Source: a virus. Taken from it: a DNA stretch of 64,000 nucleotides. Each line of letters begins with the position of its first letter. Positions within the stretch are counted from its first letter, which is position 1. The DNA lies in the IMG/VR virus record IMGVR_UViG_3300017987_000005, positions 62,001 to 126,000 of that record, one strand, 5' to 3'. A program made the translations under genes and the position numbers. Positions 56,569 to 64,000 of this stretch are shown here, piece after piece. The notes beneath the pieces are model-generated. The model saw only the letters and a list, made by a program, of their open reading frames with translations, had not been told where the DNA came from and made no database searches.

Positions 56569-57869
56569 GCTACCAGCACCTCTCCAGCACTTCCGCTGCT
56601 GCTTAATGTGTCATCTTTATTCATTCCGGTCTCGGCATTCGTACGCTTCTTCTCAGCTTCCGTCGCACTCGCTGTCCAAGTCCGAGTTACGTCAAAATAT
56701 ATCTTATACCCGCCACCGACATAATCGTGCACCACTTTGGTCATAAGGTATTCCCCGCTCCATCTTCCAATTCCGAGCAGGTTTATCGTATCGCCGGCAT
56801 TAAGATTCTGCAAACCTATACAAGCTCCGGTTCCGCTTAGTATCCATCTGGATACTTTTGCGCGAGCATCAACATAAGCTTGATAACGTTCTTTTGTCTG
56901 ACTATGTCCCTGATTTACAAGGAACCCATATGGGCTCTGCTGATTAACCTGCATCAGCTTATCCCACATATCGACATTATCAAATTTTGATGATGTCGTT
57001 TCAGATATCTCATCTTGAAGGTCACTCCCTTCCACCTGAAAATATTCATGAGTAATCGGGTCCATCTGAGATGCAGCATACTGTTTTGCACGATAATCAC
57101 GAAGAGTATCGACAGAAAATCCTGAAAGTGTTGACTGCTCCCCTTGACGATAACGAAGATTAACTTCTGAAAATGTGTACTTCGGCGCATGGAAATGAAG
57201 TGTACTAAATTTAACATACACGACATAACCGTAAAGACGGGCGCGCTTAATGAGAAAGTTCATATCACTTTCGTTAGCCTGAGTAATCTGATTAAACTGC
57301 TCATCAGTCTCATCTATAACTGCTTCGAATCCATATGAATCCGCTATCTCCTGAGCTATGTCGCTATCTTTCATGTCATTCCATATGCGACGTTTCTCCG
57401 GAAAACTCAGTAAAACTTCTTCGCCCCACCCTTCAATAATTACTTGAGGCTTCTCGCTAAATATCATCTTTGCAGGTCGAGTATAAAATGTCCCGACTTT
57501 TGATTCAATTCCGGCTTCTGGATATCCGACATATACTTTGAGCTTTTTATCGGCATCCCACAGCGGTTCGTTCGTGAAGCGCCCATCTTCATTATTAAAT
57601 ACAACACGTGCAATAGGAATCTTATCACACGTATCTTCAACGTAGACACTTTCAATAAATTCGGTGTAGTGATGCTTCTCCATATCCTGTCCCTCGAGTT
57701 CAACAATGAACTGCGGGTTAGCTCGAGAAGGAGGCTGGTTTACTCCTGACTTCTTCTCAGGCGATTGGGCAGCATCAGTCGAAATTCTCGACTGCTGAGT
57801 AGTGGGGATAGATTCCCCGGTATACTCTATACTACATACTTCATACTGTTCGTCTACCAATTTTTGCAA
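56565..57869 (-). CDS. Baseplate hub protein, gp27/gpD-like, 434 aa
   Basis: After a Ser/Pro-rich start, FIVELEGQDMEKHHYTEFIE, VVFNNEDGRFTNEPLWDADK, GFEAVIDETDEQFNQITQAN and SDMNFLIKRARLYGYVVYVK are the pattern of late-control gpD, gp27 and the front half of VgrG. It forms the trimeric hub on which the spike stands. The first codon is TTG at 57869 behind AGGAG with short spacing; a TTG at 57860 is another option. Overlap with the LysM-like gene is 29 bp. Confidence 0.9.
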   Translation of the reverse strand: MQKLVDEQYEVCSIEYTGESIPTTQQSRISTDAAQSPEKKSGVNQPPSRANPQFIVELEGQDMEKHHYTEFIESVYVEDTCDKIPIARVVFNNEDGRFTNEPLWDADKKLKVYVGYPEAGIESKVGTFYTRPAKMIFSEKPQVIIEGWGEEVLLSFPEKRRIWNDMKDSDIAQEIADSYGFEAVIDETDEQFNQITQANESDMNFLIKRARLYGYVVYVKFSTLHFHAPKYTFSEVNLRYRQGEQSTLSGFSVDTLRDYRAKQYAASQMDPITHEYFQVEGSDLQDEISETTSSKFDNVDMWDKLMQVNQQSPYGFLVNQGHSQTKERYQAYVDARAKVSRWILSGTGACIGLQNLNAGDTINLLGIGRWSGEYLMTKVVHDYVGGGYKIYFDVTRTWTASATEAEKKRTNAETGMNKDDTLSSSGSAGEVLVA

Positions 57870-58155
57870 ACTCCTGCTGTTCTGGAATATAGATTTCTCC
57901 CTCCCCCATCTCGAGGGGAAAAAGAACCTCGTTTATATCGGCAATAAGCCACCACTTACGCTCATCTTTTCCATGCGAATGGGCTACCATGTCAATCATA
58001 TCGCGTTCCCGGACAAACCGCACCTTCAACGGAGTAGAGATATCTGTACGCTTGACTGGAGTGCGTGAGTGTATAAACACTTTGACTGAACCATCAAGAT
58101 GCTTAACACTCGTATACTTCAATCCGCGATATCTGCTATTTCCATATACCGGCAT
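57841..58155 (-). CDS. LysM/gp53-like baseplate protein, 104 aa
   Basis: The protein has MIDMVAHSHGKDERKWWLIA, then DINEVLFPLEMGEGEIYIP, the LysM-like unit of gp53, gpX and Afp7-type proteins (D-x-I-D-x-I/V-A ... WW-I-A-D-x-N ... G-x-x-I-x-I-P). It clamps wedge and hub in known baseplates. The first 50 residues (YRGLKYTSVKHLDGSVKVFI) are basic. Length matches gp53-like short forms. It follows the CIS-type gene by 9 bp and precedes the hub gene. Confidence 0.82.
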   Translation of the reverse strand: MPVYGNSRYRGLKYTSVKHLDGSVKVFIHSRTPVKRTDISTPLKVRFVRERDMIDMVAHSHGKDERKWWLIADINEVLFPLEMGEGEIYIPEQQEFAKIGRRTV

Positions 58156-58164
58156 ATAAAATCC

Positions 58165-58857
58165 TTAAATCGGTGATTCCAGGAACTCTTTAAGTTCTAT
58201 ATCTACATTAGCTCTCTTTATTATCCACGGGTTGTATGACCGCTGAACAAGAGGCGTTATATCAACTTTTGTAATAACACATGTGAACAGCTTCGGAGAA
58301 CGGTGATGCTTCAGCCCATTGAATACTAAAATGGGCGGAGAATCCCATAATCCCGGTATAGTCATCGAACGCATGCGCAACCATTCGATACTTCCCTGCG
58401 TAGGTCTCATTCCACGAGTACTATTCGACGTTCCGCCGCGAACATGCCTGTCACCACGGCTTCCAAGCGCGTGAACACTCTTTTCAGGCGATACGTTATA
58501 ACGAACTCCGTGAGTAAGAACATTCGGACCACGCCATCCGGCACGACCTGAAGCTTCCGGCATATTATCGCCAAGCGAAAAGTCATCAAAAAACAACGTC
58601 ATCGTAACAATACGCTGACCGGTTCCGTCATACTGCGGACGAACACCTTCCCACTCACTTACTTCTTCCTCTTCATATTTAGTCTGGCGGGTATCGCTCC
58701 AAGTAGTCGGGTTATAGTGGAACAGCATTAAATCAGACGGGTCATCACGCTGGAATAACGCCATCTTATACGTATTGGCATTTAACGGTCTCGTCTTCTG
58801 CTCATCGTCTGCGCCGAACTTTTTCGGCATCGTAGCTTTACGAGGATAATCAGCCAT
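58165..58857 (-). CDS. CIS-type tube-initiator/baseplate protein, 230 aa
   Basis: The segments LMLFHYNPTTWSDTRQTKYE, QRIVTMTLFFDDFSLG and a final VITKVDITPLVQRSYNPWII agree with the family that in injection systems precedes LysM (Afp7 region, CIS tube). It contacts hub and first tube ring. ATG 58857 overlaps the stop of the tape measure (TAATG) and has GGGAG 10 nt upstream; a TTG at 58866 is less likely. The interior GRAGWRGPN to RHVRGGTSN stretch is an Arg/Gly-rich loop. Confidence 0.82.
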   Translation of the reverse strand: MADYPRKATMPKKFGADDEQKTRPLNANTYKMALFQRDDPSDLMLFHYNPTTWSDTRQTKYEEEEVSEWEGVRPQYDGTGQRIVTMTLFFDDFSLGDNMPEASGRAGWRGPNVLTHGVRYNVSPEKSVHALGSRGDRHVRGGTSNSTRGMRPTQGSIEWLRMRSMTIPGLWDSPPILVFNGLKHHRSPKLFTCVITKVDITPLVQRSYNPWIIKRANVDIELKEFLESPI

Positions 58858-61800
58858 TATTTCCAACTCCCAACACCAGGCGGTTTCCTATCACCTTCGG
58901 TATGTCTGCGAAGAAGGTCCTCACCCGAATACTGAAGAACAGTTTCATATATCTTACGTCCGTCAAGATTCAAAACAACAGGTATAACTACAGTCGGCAT
59001 TGTAGAAGCTCCGCCTCCTGAAGCTGCGGCGGCTGCGGCGGCTGCTCCTCCTCCGCCTCCTCGCCCTACAGACATGTCATTATCAATACCGATACTCGCT
59101 ACTGCGCTGGAGTCCCCGAGTCCTGATATCGGCGCCACGATATTTCCAGCAACAATATTCATTGACATATTAGCTGACATATCGCCACCACCTCCGAATA
59201 TCGAACTGATTATCTTTCCAATCAATCCGAATATCCCGAATATGGATGTCAAAACTTTCAAAAATACTTTGAACAAATCAGTAACAATCTTCACTCCCTC
59301 GATAAGCTCAGGGAATAATGAATTTCCAAATAATAAATCGTATATCCACTTAAAAACTTTATACGCTAAGTATAGCGGAGCTAAAAATGGAAAAAACAAG
59401 AAGGCAACCTTTTTCAACGCCCAGCTAAGTTTTTCAAAAAGTCCGAGCAACCACTTAAATCCGGCAACTATCCATCCGAATAATATTTTTCCGAACCACA
59501 GTAAGAATTTACCAGCATACCATATAGCAGCTCCTACTATAAACAGTATCCCGGCTATAAGCAATATTATCGGAGCAAGCCCACTCGCCCACATAGCGGT
59601 AGCAAAATTCCACGTAGCAACTACGGCACTCCATACCATAGGAACGAGAGCTATCAATCCAGAGATAGCTGCTGCTATCGCTTTTGCCGCTAACCCTATA
59701 AGATTAAACTTCAAAATAGCAACAGCAGCTATGAGAGCAACAATCGGTTTAGCGAGTACTTCGAATGCTTTTATCAACCCCTTTGTCGGCTTCAAAAAAT
59801 CTTTGGCTGCATCTATCCACTCATTAAATTTATCCACGGCGGGAGATACAAAATCTACTAAATCATTCCATAAATCGACAAACGGTGTCATCATATCAAT
59901 CAGAACATTTATTATCCCCATAATCAATAGATTAAGAAGCTTAATAAGTATCCTGATAATATATACTGCTGCGACTATCGGGAAAAACAGTGCTCCGAGG
60001 AATACTCCGGCAACGATAGCGACAGCCTTAAACACTTGAGCAAGTATTGATACGAGCGACCTGAACATATGCACTAGTTTCTGAACAGCTAATCCAATGG
60101 TGCGCATCAAATCAAAAAACGGCTCCAGTACAACTTTTATCAGTCCCCATGCTTTATAAAATACGTACCCCAAGAACGCTACGGCAGCGGCTATCCCTAA
60201 AACTATCCAAGTTACAGGATTAGTAAGTAATGCCCACGTAAACTTCAGTACGGCTGCGGTAGCTCCCCATAAAGCAATAATCATTTTCTTAATAGCTACG
60301 CCCGCAGCAAATAACTGTGCTTTTCCAAACGCTATTGTCGCTGCTTCTCCAGCCACTAACCCCGGTATGTATTTGTTCCATATCAATAAAACGTTATTCC
60401 ACTGCGCTGCCCACCACGCTTTTGACGCTACGGTATTCATCACTGTAGCAGTAAACAATCCCCAGTATTTAGCAATCAATGCTTGAGTAGAAAGTATGTG
60501 ATACAGTAATGGAGTAATAAGAATCCAGAAAGCTAATGCTAACGCTCCTATGGCAGCTAAAACCCCGCCCTTTCCGAGTACTCTCATTAAAGACTGTGTC
60601 CACGATATTACTTGCTTTACAGCTCTAATGACTAGCTTAATAGCTGCAACGGCGGCAGTTATTGGGAAGAATATTACGGCAATCGCTTTCTGAAAATCAG
60701 TACTGTTCCCACTAACTACGTCGAGAATAGAATTCAATATTTTAATAGAAGCAATTAAAGCGAACACTACTCCGACTACCGATGCTATCGCAGCCCCCGC
60801 AAACCCGAACACCTGAGACAGTTTTGATAAAACTGCTGACCCTATCCTCCCCTGGGCAATCCAGTTCTGAGTAAAAGTCCCGAGCTTTCCGATATACTTT
60901 GTTACAAACGCAGTAACCTTACCCCACTGCTTTAACACTTTATTCCAAATACTCTGCCACCATACTACGGACATAATATTTGCTTTTAGTATAATGAGCT
61001 GCCCCCACAAATACTTAACTCCCTTTGAAGCTGCCGACCATGCTACTTTCCCGAAGGCAAGCATCTTTGCTCCAGCCCACTTAAGCAGATTTCCAAGTTC
61101 AGTAACAGCCTTCCCCTGCATTACCCATACTTTCCAGGTCATCCTCAGTTGCTTAGTAAACGCTGCATATACCGTGCCCATCTTCTCAGTAGTACGGACT
61201 AACAGTTTCTTAGCTAATGTCAATATTCCCATTTTATTAGCCATCATTGCAGCAGCCCAGCTTCCGCGATTCACAGCGCTCGCCCACTTAATAAGAAGTA
61301 CTCTGGAAAGCATAAACAGCGTCAGTAGGGCAGATAACCCCGCCATTACTATTGTAATAACAGTTACTAACCCTGCGGTAAGTCCTACGAGCATCCATAT
61401 GGGACGAGGAATCATAAGAAGTGCGGCAAAAAATGCTATGAAAACATTTATGACAGCTCTCAGCGGAGGAAGTAATGCGGAACCAACGATAATCGCAAGG
61501 TTCTTAATAGACCCTATTAAAATCATAATTTTAGCGTGTACTGACGTAGCTGTAATTGCATACTGCTCATTAAGTTCGGTCCCCTGGCGAAATGCGTTAT
61601 TAGCAACGCCGACCTGCTTTTCAATATCGCGAACACGAGCAGTCAAACCCATGAATACACGAATAGCACGAGCAGCGTTCAGACCGAGTACCTCAATCGC
61701 AGGAGCAACTTCGCTCCTACTCAAGTTACCGAGTCGAGTCAACACTCTGACAAGAATTTCCATCGGTCGTGTCTGGAGCATTGTCGAATATACTTCCTGA

Positions 61801-62573
61801 GTTACTCCGATAAAATCTGCAAATGCTTTTTGGCGCTTGGACATCATCGTCATAAATTTAATCATCTGTGTAGCAGCAACGGTCGGCTGTTCACCGAGGT
61901 CCCTGATTACACCGGCAAGACCGATGACTTCAGGAGCAGTGAATCCCATCTGACGAGCCATACCACCCATCCTCATTGTGGTCTTAGCGAGGATGTCAGC
62001 AGTAGCAGTCGTAGTCGTCGCTACCTTAACCATAGCAGACGCAACTTTATCAGCATTCTTCGTCAGGTCCATCCCGAATACTTTTGAGATACGACCAATA
62101 GCGATAGCAGATTCAGCTTCAGACATCACTGTCGTTTTAGACAGCTTCGCGGCAGTAAGAGCACCTTGTTTCAATGCGTCCATTCCACGGACACCGAGAC
62201 GAGCAAGTTCAACAGCAGTGTTTCCAAGTTCTGCTGCGGACATCGGTAAGGTAGCTGACATCTCAAGATACGCTTTAGACAGCGAGTTAATATCAGAGAC
62301 GTGCATCCGGGTAATTCGGCGAAGGTCAGTCATTATGCGTTCCATCTCGATTGCTTCGCTAACGACCTTTCCCAATCCAACGGCAAGACCTGCCGCTGCG
62401 ACAGACGCTACGGCAGAGACGGCTGTCGATAAACCCATTACGGCAGACTGTGCTTTAAGCGCGCTGACAGCAGTCATGCCGAGATATTTATTGGTGCGCA
62501 GGATATTCTCCAAACCTTTCGGTTTTTCAGCGAATACCCGAATGCCCATTCCAATTAAACCACGTACTGCCAT
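58857..62573 (-). CDS. Tail tape measure protein, TP901 type, 1238 aa
   Basis: Residues about 100 to 340 carry the TP901-type core: MSAAELGNTAVELARLGVRG, SEAESAIAIGRISKVFGMDL and GFTAPEVIGLAGVIRDLGEQ. Long hydrophobic and amphipathic helices fill the remainder, and a Gly/Ala-rich stretch (GGGGAAAAAAAASGGG) stands near residue 1190. The length of 1238 residues would give a tail of roughly 180 nm by the usual 0.15 nm per residue, though contractile tails vary. It follows the frameshift gene, the expected order. Confidence 0.93.
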   Translation of the reverse strand: MAVRGLIGMGIRVFAEKPKGLENILRTNKYLGMTAVSALKAQSAVMGLSTAVSAVASVAAAGLAVGLGKVVSEAIEMERIMTDLRRITRMHVSDINSLSKAYLEMSATLPMSAAELGNTAVELARLGVRGMDALKQGALTAAKLSKTTVMSEAESAIAIGRISKVFGMDLTKNADKVASAMVKVATTTTATADILAKTTMRMGGMARQMGFTAPEVIGLAGVIRDLGEQPTVAATQMIKFMTMMSKRQKAFADFIGVTQEVYSTMLQTRPMEILVRVLTRLGNLSRSEVAPAIEVLGLNAARAIRVFMGLTARVRDIEKQVGVANNAFRQGTELNEQYAITATSVHAKIMILIGSIKNLAIIVGSALLPPLRAVINVFIAFFAALLMIPRPIWMLVGLTAGLVTVITIVMAGLSALLTLFMLSRVLLIKWASAVNRGSWAAAMMANKMGILTLAKKLLVRTTEKMGTVYAAFTKQLRMTWKVWVMQGKAVTELGNLLKWAGAKMLAFGKVAWSAASKGVKYLWGQLIILKANIMSVVWWQSIWNKVLKQWGKVTAFVTKYIGKLGTFTQNWIAQGRIGSAVLSKLSQVFGFAGAAIASVVGVVFALIASIKILNSILDVVSGNSTDFQKAIAVIFFPITAAVAAIKLVIRAVKQVISWTQSLMRVLGKGGVLAAIGALALAFWILITPLLYHILSTQALIAKYWGLFTATVMNTVASKAWWAAQWNNVLLIWNKYIPGLVAGEAATIAFGKAQLFAAGVAIKKMIIALWGATAAVLKFTWALLTNPVTWIVLGIAAAVAFLGYVFYKAWGLIKVVLEPFFDLMRTIGLAVQKLVHMFRSLVSILAQVFKAVAIVAGVFLGALFFPIVAAVYIIRILIKLLNLLIMGIINVLIDMMTPFVDLWNDLVDFVSPAVDKFNEWIDAAKDFLKPTKGLIKAFEVLAKPIVALIAAVAILKFNLIGLAAKAIAAAISGLIALVPMVWSAVVATWNFATAMWASGLAPIILLIAGILFIVGAAIWYAGKFLLWFGKILFGWIVAGFKWLLGLFEKLSWALKKVAFLFFPFLAPLYLAYKVFKWIYDLLFGNSLFPELIEGVKIVTDLFKVFLKVLTSIFGIFGLIGKIISSIFGGGGDMSANMSMNIVAGNIVAPISGLGDSSAVASIGIDNDMSVGRGGGGGAAAAAAAASGGGASTMPTVVIPVVLNLDGRKIYETVLQYSGEDLLRRHTEGDRKPPGVGSWK

Positions 62574-62580
62574 TAGTTAT

Positions 62581-63554
62581 CTACCTTTTACGTCCTCTTG
62601 CTCGTGCCGACCGTGCGGATGCTTCAGCTTTCCGCGCCTGCTCGTTCTTTTTATCTATCCGTTCCATCGCTTTATCCGCAAACCACTTCAACGTAGGAAG
62701 CGGCATATTGATACATTCCGCATACCCAAAGCGAAACTCGAGTGCAATAACTGCTATTCTTGAGTTTATCCAATCGTTGACTTTCCTTTCGTTCGAGCTT
62801 TGGGTCTCGAGAATAAAAAATCCGCGCCACTAACCTCCATTGTGACTTCCTGTCCACAACTCGGGCAATCGGCGCTATGAGAAGTCTCCACTCCCGGAAG
62901 ATTCTCATTAATTCCATCAGTAAGTTCGTCAATGTACTTAACAGGAAGCCCGTCAAGCTGCTTCATGAGTTCTTTTCCATCGACTTTCTTCCCGTCAGAA
63001 GTTAATATCGTACGGGCGTACATCTGGTGCTGTGCTGCGATAGGATTGTTCTGCGCAAGCTTGGCAATAATCTTCTGGTCCTCACAGTTCGGAAGACGTA
63101 CAGTACAATCCCAGTTTTCGGTTTTAACATTAAACTTCGCTTCGAAATCCTCGATTTTGAAATCATCGTCATCCATCGGAAAACATTCTATGTCTCCGAT
63201 TTCAAGCGTACCGCCCCACGAATTCCCGCATGCGGGACATTTAAGGTCGAGGTCGATATGGTCACCGAGGGAAAGCTGACGTATCTTCAGAAGAAGATAG
63301 TCCGAGTCAGCCATGAGTAAACGTTTTGCCTCACGGCTCGGGGTAAAGGGATTACCACCCACAGAAACAACACATGCGTCCAGGACAGCATTTATAATCT
63401 TATATCCGTCCTTACGCATTTCAGGCTGCGCTACTTTTTTGCGCAGCCCACCAGTCATAGACTTAATGGTGCAGCTCTTTTCGAGCGACCCATCCTCATT
63501 GAGCACTCCACAGAGAAGCTCAATATCTACAGTGTCTTCATCAAACTTTGCCAT
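62581..63554 (-). CDS. Frameshifted gp26-like product, predicted 324 aa
   Basis: Residues 1 to 247 are those of the 262-residue gene. At T TTT TTA (62820-62814 on the minus strand) a -1 shift would pass to a frame that continues for 77 codons to TAG at 62581-62583. The new tail begins ILETQSSNERKVNDWINSRI and contains EFRFGYAECINMPLPTLKWF and a basic end. This tail has no start of its own in good position and shows protein-like composition. Two-product chaperones made by frameshift directly upstream of the tape measure are a conserved phage feature (lambda G/GT). The shift is inferred from sequence. Confidence 0.75.
62766..63554 (-). CDS. T4 gp26-like tail assembly/baseplate chaperone, 262 aa
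   Basis: The protein carries two CxxC pairs, KCPACGNSW (Cys106, Cys109) and ADCPSCGQEV (Cys230, Cys233), which together can hold one zinc; KIIAKLAQNNPIAAQHQM lies between. This is the pattern of the T4-type baseplate protein family related to gp26. Encoded between tube and tape measure, it should act in assembling the tail on the tape measure. The normal product ends FSRPKARTKGKSTIG; a longer product arises if the ribosome slips at codons 246 to 247. Confidence 0.82.
   Translation of the reverse strand: MAKFDEDTVDIELLCGVLNEDGSLEKSCTIKSMTGGLRKKVAQPEMRKDGYKIINAVLDACVVSVGGNPFTPSREAKRLLMADSDYLLLKIRQLSLGDHIDLDLKCPACGNSWGGTLEIGDIECFPMDDDDFKIEDFEAKFNVKTENWDCTVRLPNCEDQKIIAKLAQNNPIAAQHQMYARTILTSDGKKVDGKELMKQLDGLPVKYIDELTDGINENLPGVETSHSADCPSCGQEVTMEVSGADFLFSRPKARTKGKSTIG
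62814..62820 (-). promoter_or_regulatory. -1 ribosomal frameshift slippery heptamer T TTT TTA
   Basis: In the zero frame of the 262-residue gene the codons are GAT TTT TTA, giving the heptamer T TTT TTA in the X XXY YYZ form. A -1 slip joins the following 77 open codons. The downstream zero-frame stop lies at 62766. A stimulating structure was not established. Confidence 0.75.
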
Positions 63555-63583
63555 GTTAATTCCCCTTCAAGAGAATAAGGTTG

Positions 63584-63615
63584 AGGGAGAGCCGCCTGAC
63601 AAAACGACTCTCCCT
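63584..63615 (-). promoter_or_regulatory. Intercistronic hairpin without U-tract
   Basis: AGGGAGAG pairs with CTCTCCCT (8 bp) across a 16-nt loop, between the tube gene and the gp26-like gene. With no U-tract on the minus strand it is more likely an mRNA stabiliser or partial attenuator that keeps tube protein far more abundant than the chaperone. Confidence 0.6.
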
Positions 63616-63634
63616 GAAGTAACGGTCTTTTTAC

Positions 63635-64000
63635 TTAGAAACTGTCGAGCTGCGCGAAGCTGGTCCTCTCGGAAACGACGGTCAGCGTGTGAATCAGAAC
63701 TTCTGATGCACCTGCATCGAGGTCGCCTACTTCAACGGCAGAAGGCCATGCATTCTCAAGCTTATACGACAGTATAACAGCCTGGTCGATTTCACCCTGA
63801 ACTCTGATGATGATATCCTCGCGAATATCTTCCATAGACAACGGAGAACCGGGTTCCCCTGCGTCCATGATTGTCTTCGCAGTCTCTCTCCATCCGAGGA
63901 GCGCTGCGGTAGCCTCGTCATCGCCGGCACCGCGCTCAAGCGTAACATCCCCGGAACTCGCCTGACCGACAAGTTTCCTCGGGTATGCAGCCATATTTCC
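63635..64000 (-). CDS. Tail tube protein, gp19/Afp1-like, 5' end beyond window
   Basis: The visible 121 residues include SSGDVTLERGAGDDEATAAL, then ILSYKLENAWPSAVEVGDLD and SEVLIHTLTVVSERTSF. This is the C-terminal two thirds of T4-gp19/Afp1 tube proteins, whose normal length is about 145 to 165. The ATG at 63994 is probably internal, since the frame stays open to the edge and only GGAAAT stands before it. Tube subunits stack as hexamers around the tape measure. The gene is followed by a strong hairpin. Confidence 0.87.
   Translation of the reverse strand, partial: GNMAAYPRKLVGQASSGDVTLERGAGDDEATAALLGWRETAKTIMDAGEPGSPLSMEDIREDIIIRVQGEIDQAVILSYKLENAWPSAVEVGDLDAGASEVLIHTLTVVSERTSFAQLDSF

Noticed and set aside
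59074-60039. 321-codon plus-strand frame opposite the tape measure
   Set aside because: It is antisense to hydrophobic tape-measure codons and has no SD or promoter; codon bias explains the open frame.
62733-62748. GAGTGCAATAACTGC as another palindrome copy
   Set aside because: Only a half-site is present within the frameshift extension.
62672-62956. 94-codon minus-strand frame at the end of the gp26-like gene
   Set aside because: It is in the third frame; the protein-like reading is the -1 frame reached from the slippery site, not this one.
1-64000. CRISPR arrays or a diversity-generating retroelement
   Set aside because: No regular repeat-spacer pattern and no reverse transcriptase gene were seen, although the nuclease is Cas4-like and fibres are diverse.

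Overview
The window is one continuous stretch of a large tailed double-stranded DNA phage, or a phage-like element. Every gene I accept lies on the minus strand, so the window reads from right to left. A tail tube, tape measure, gp25-like wedge, J/gp6-like wedge, gpI-like protein and VgrG/gp27-gp5-like hub indicate a contractile-tailed (myovirus-type) virion. A lipoprotein with a second membrane segment, resembling a spanin, suggests a host with an outer membrane; that is an inference. Both ends cut through genes. Capsid, portal, terminase, sheath and DNA polymerase genes are absent, so the genome is larger than this window.

Right part, 64.0 to 47.5 kb: tail core and baseplate, in the order tube (cut by the edge), a T4-gp26-like chaperone with a -1 slippery site near its end, tape measure, CIS-type tube/baseplate protein, LysM/gp53-like protein, gp27-like hub, gp5/VgrG-like spike, four unrecognised baseplate-region proteins, gp25, gp6/J and gpI. 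The order resembles that of contractile injection systems.

Middle, 47.8 to 22.2 kb: adhesion and release. Large, mosaic, mostly beta-structured fibre proteins share exchangeable modules: a common N-terminal domain in three proteins, two paralogues of about 1,040 residues, a protein of about sixteen 20- or 23-residue repeats, and repeated LHxH-type segments. Among them lie a permuted NlpC/P60-like peptidase, a receiver-like protein, a possible holin and the spanin-like lipoprotein. I found no sigma70-type promoter in this region.

An unusual block at 22.2 to 20.4 kb contains inverted repeats of TGTGACA, a cluster of a 16-bp TTGCAA palindrome, directional CGAATACACATG repeats and only weakly supported ORFs. 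It may be a regulatory or replication region.

Left part, 20.3 to 0 kb: ten short operons, nine of them started by near-identical extended -10 promoters (TTGACW, 16 bp, TGn-TATAAT) and one by a weaker variant. First is a recombination operon: MerR-like HTH, RecA-like recombinase with a Cys-rich insert, Hjc-like nuclease, Cas4/RecB-like nuclease, RuvC-like resolvase and an HTH protein. Next is a three-gene cassette of SWIM zinc protein, MoxR/CobS-type AAA+ ATPase and CobT-like HExxH-VWA protein. A 0.7-kb ORF-poor, hairpin-rich stretch ending in a strong terminator follows and is a candidate large noncoding RNA. The remainder is small phage proteins, including five that carry the same WFNN peptide at or near the C terminus.

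The strongest candidates for something new are the SWIM-AAA+-VWA cassette, the structured RNA candidate, the WFNN family, the frameshift in the gp26-like gene, and the dispersed palindrome that repeatedly sits just before ribosome binding sites.
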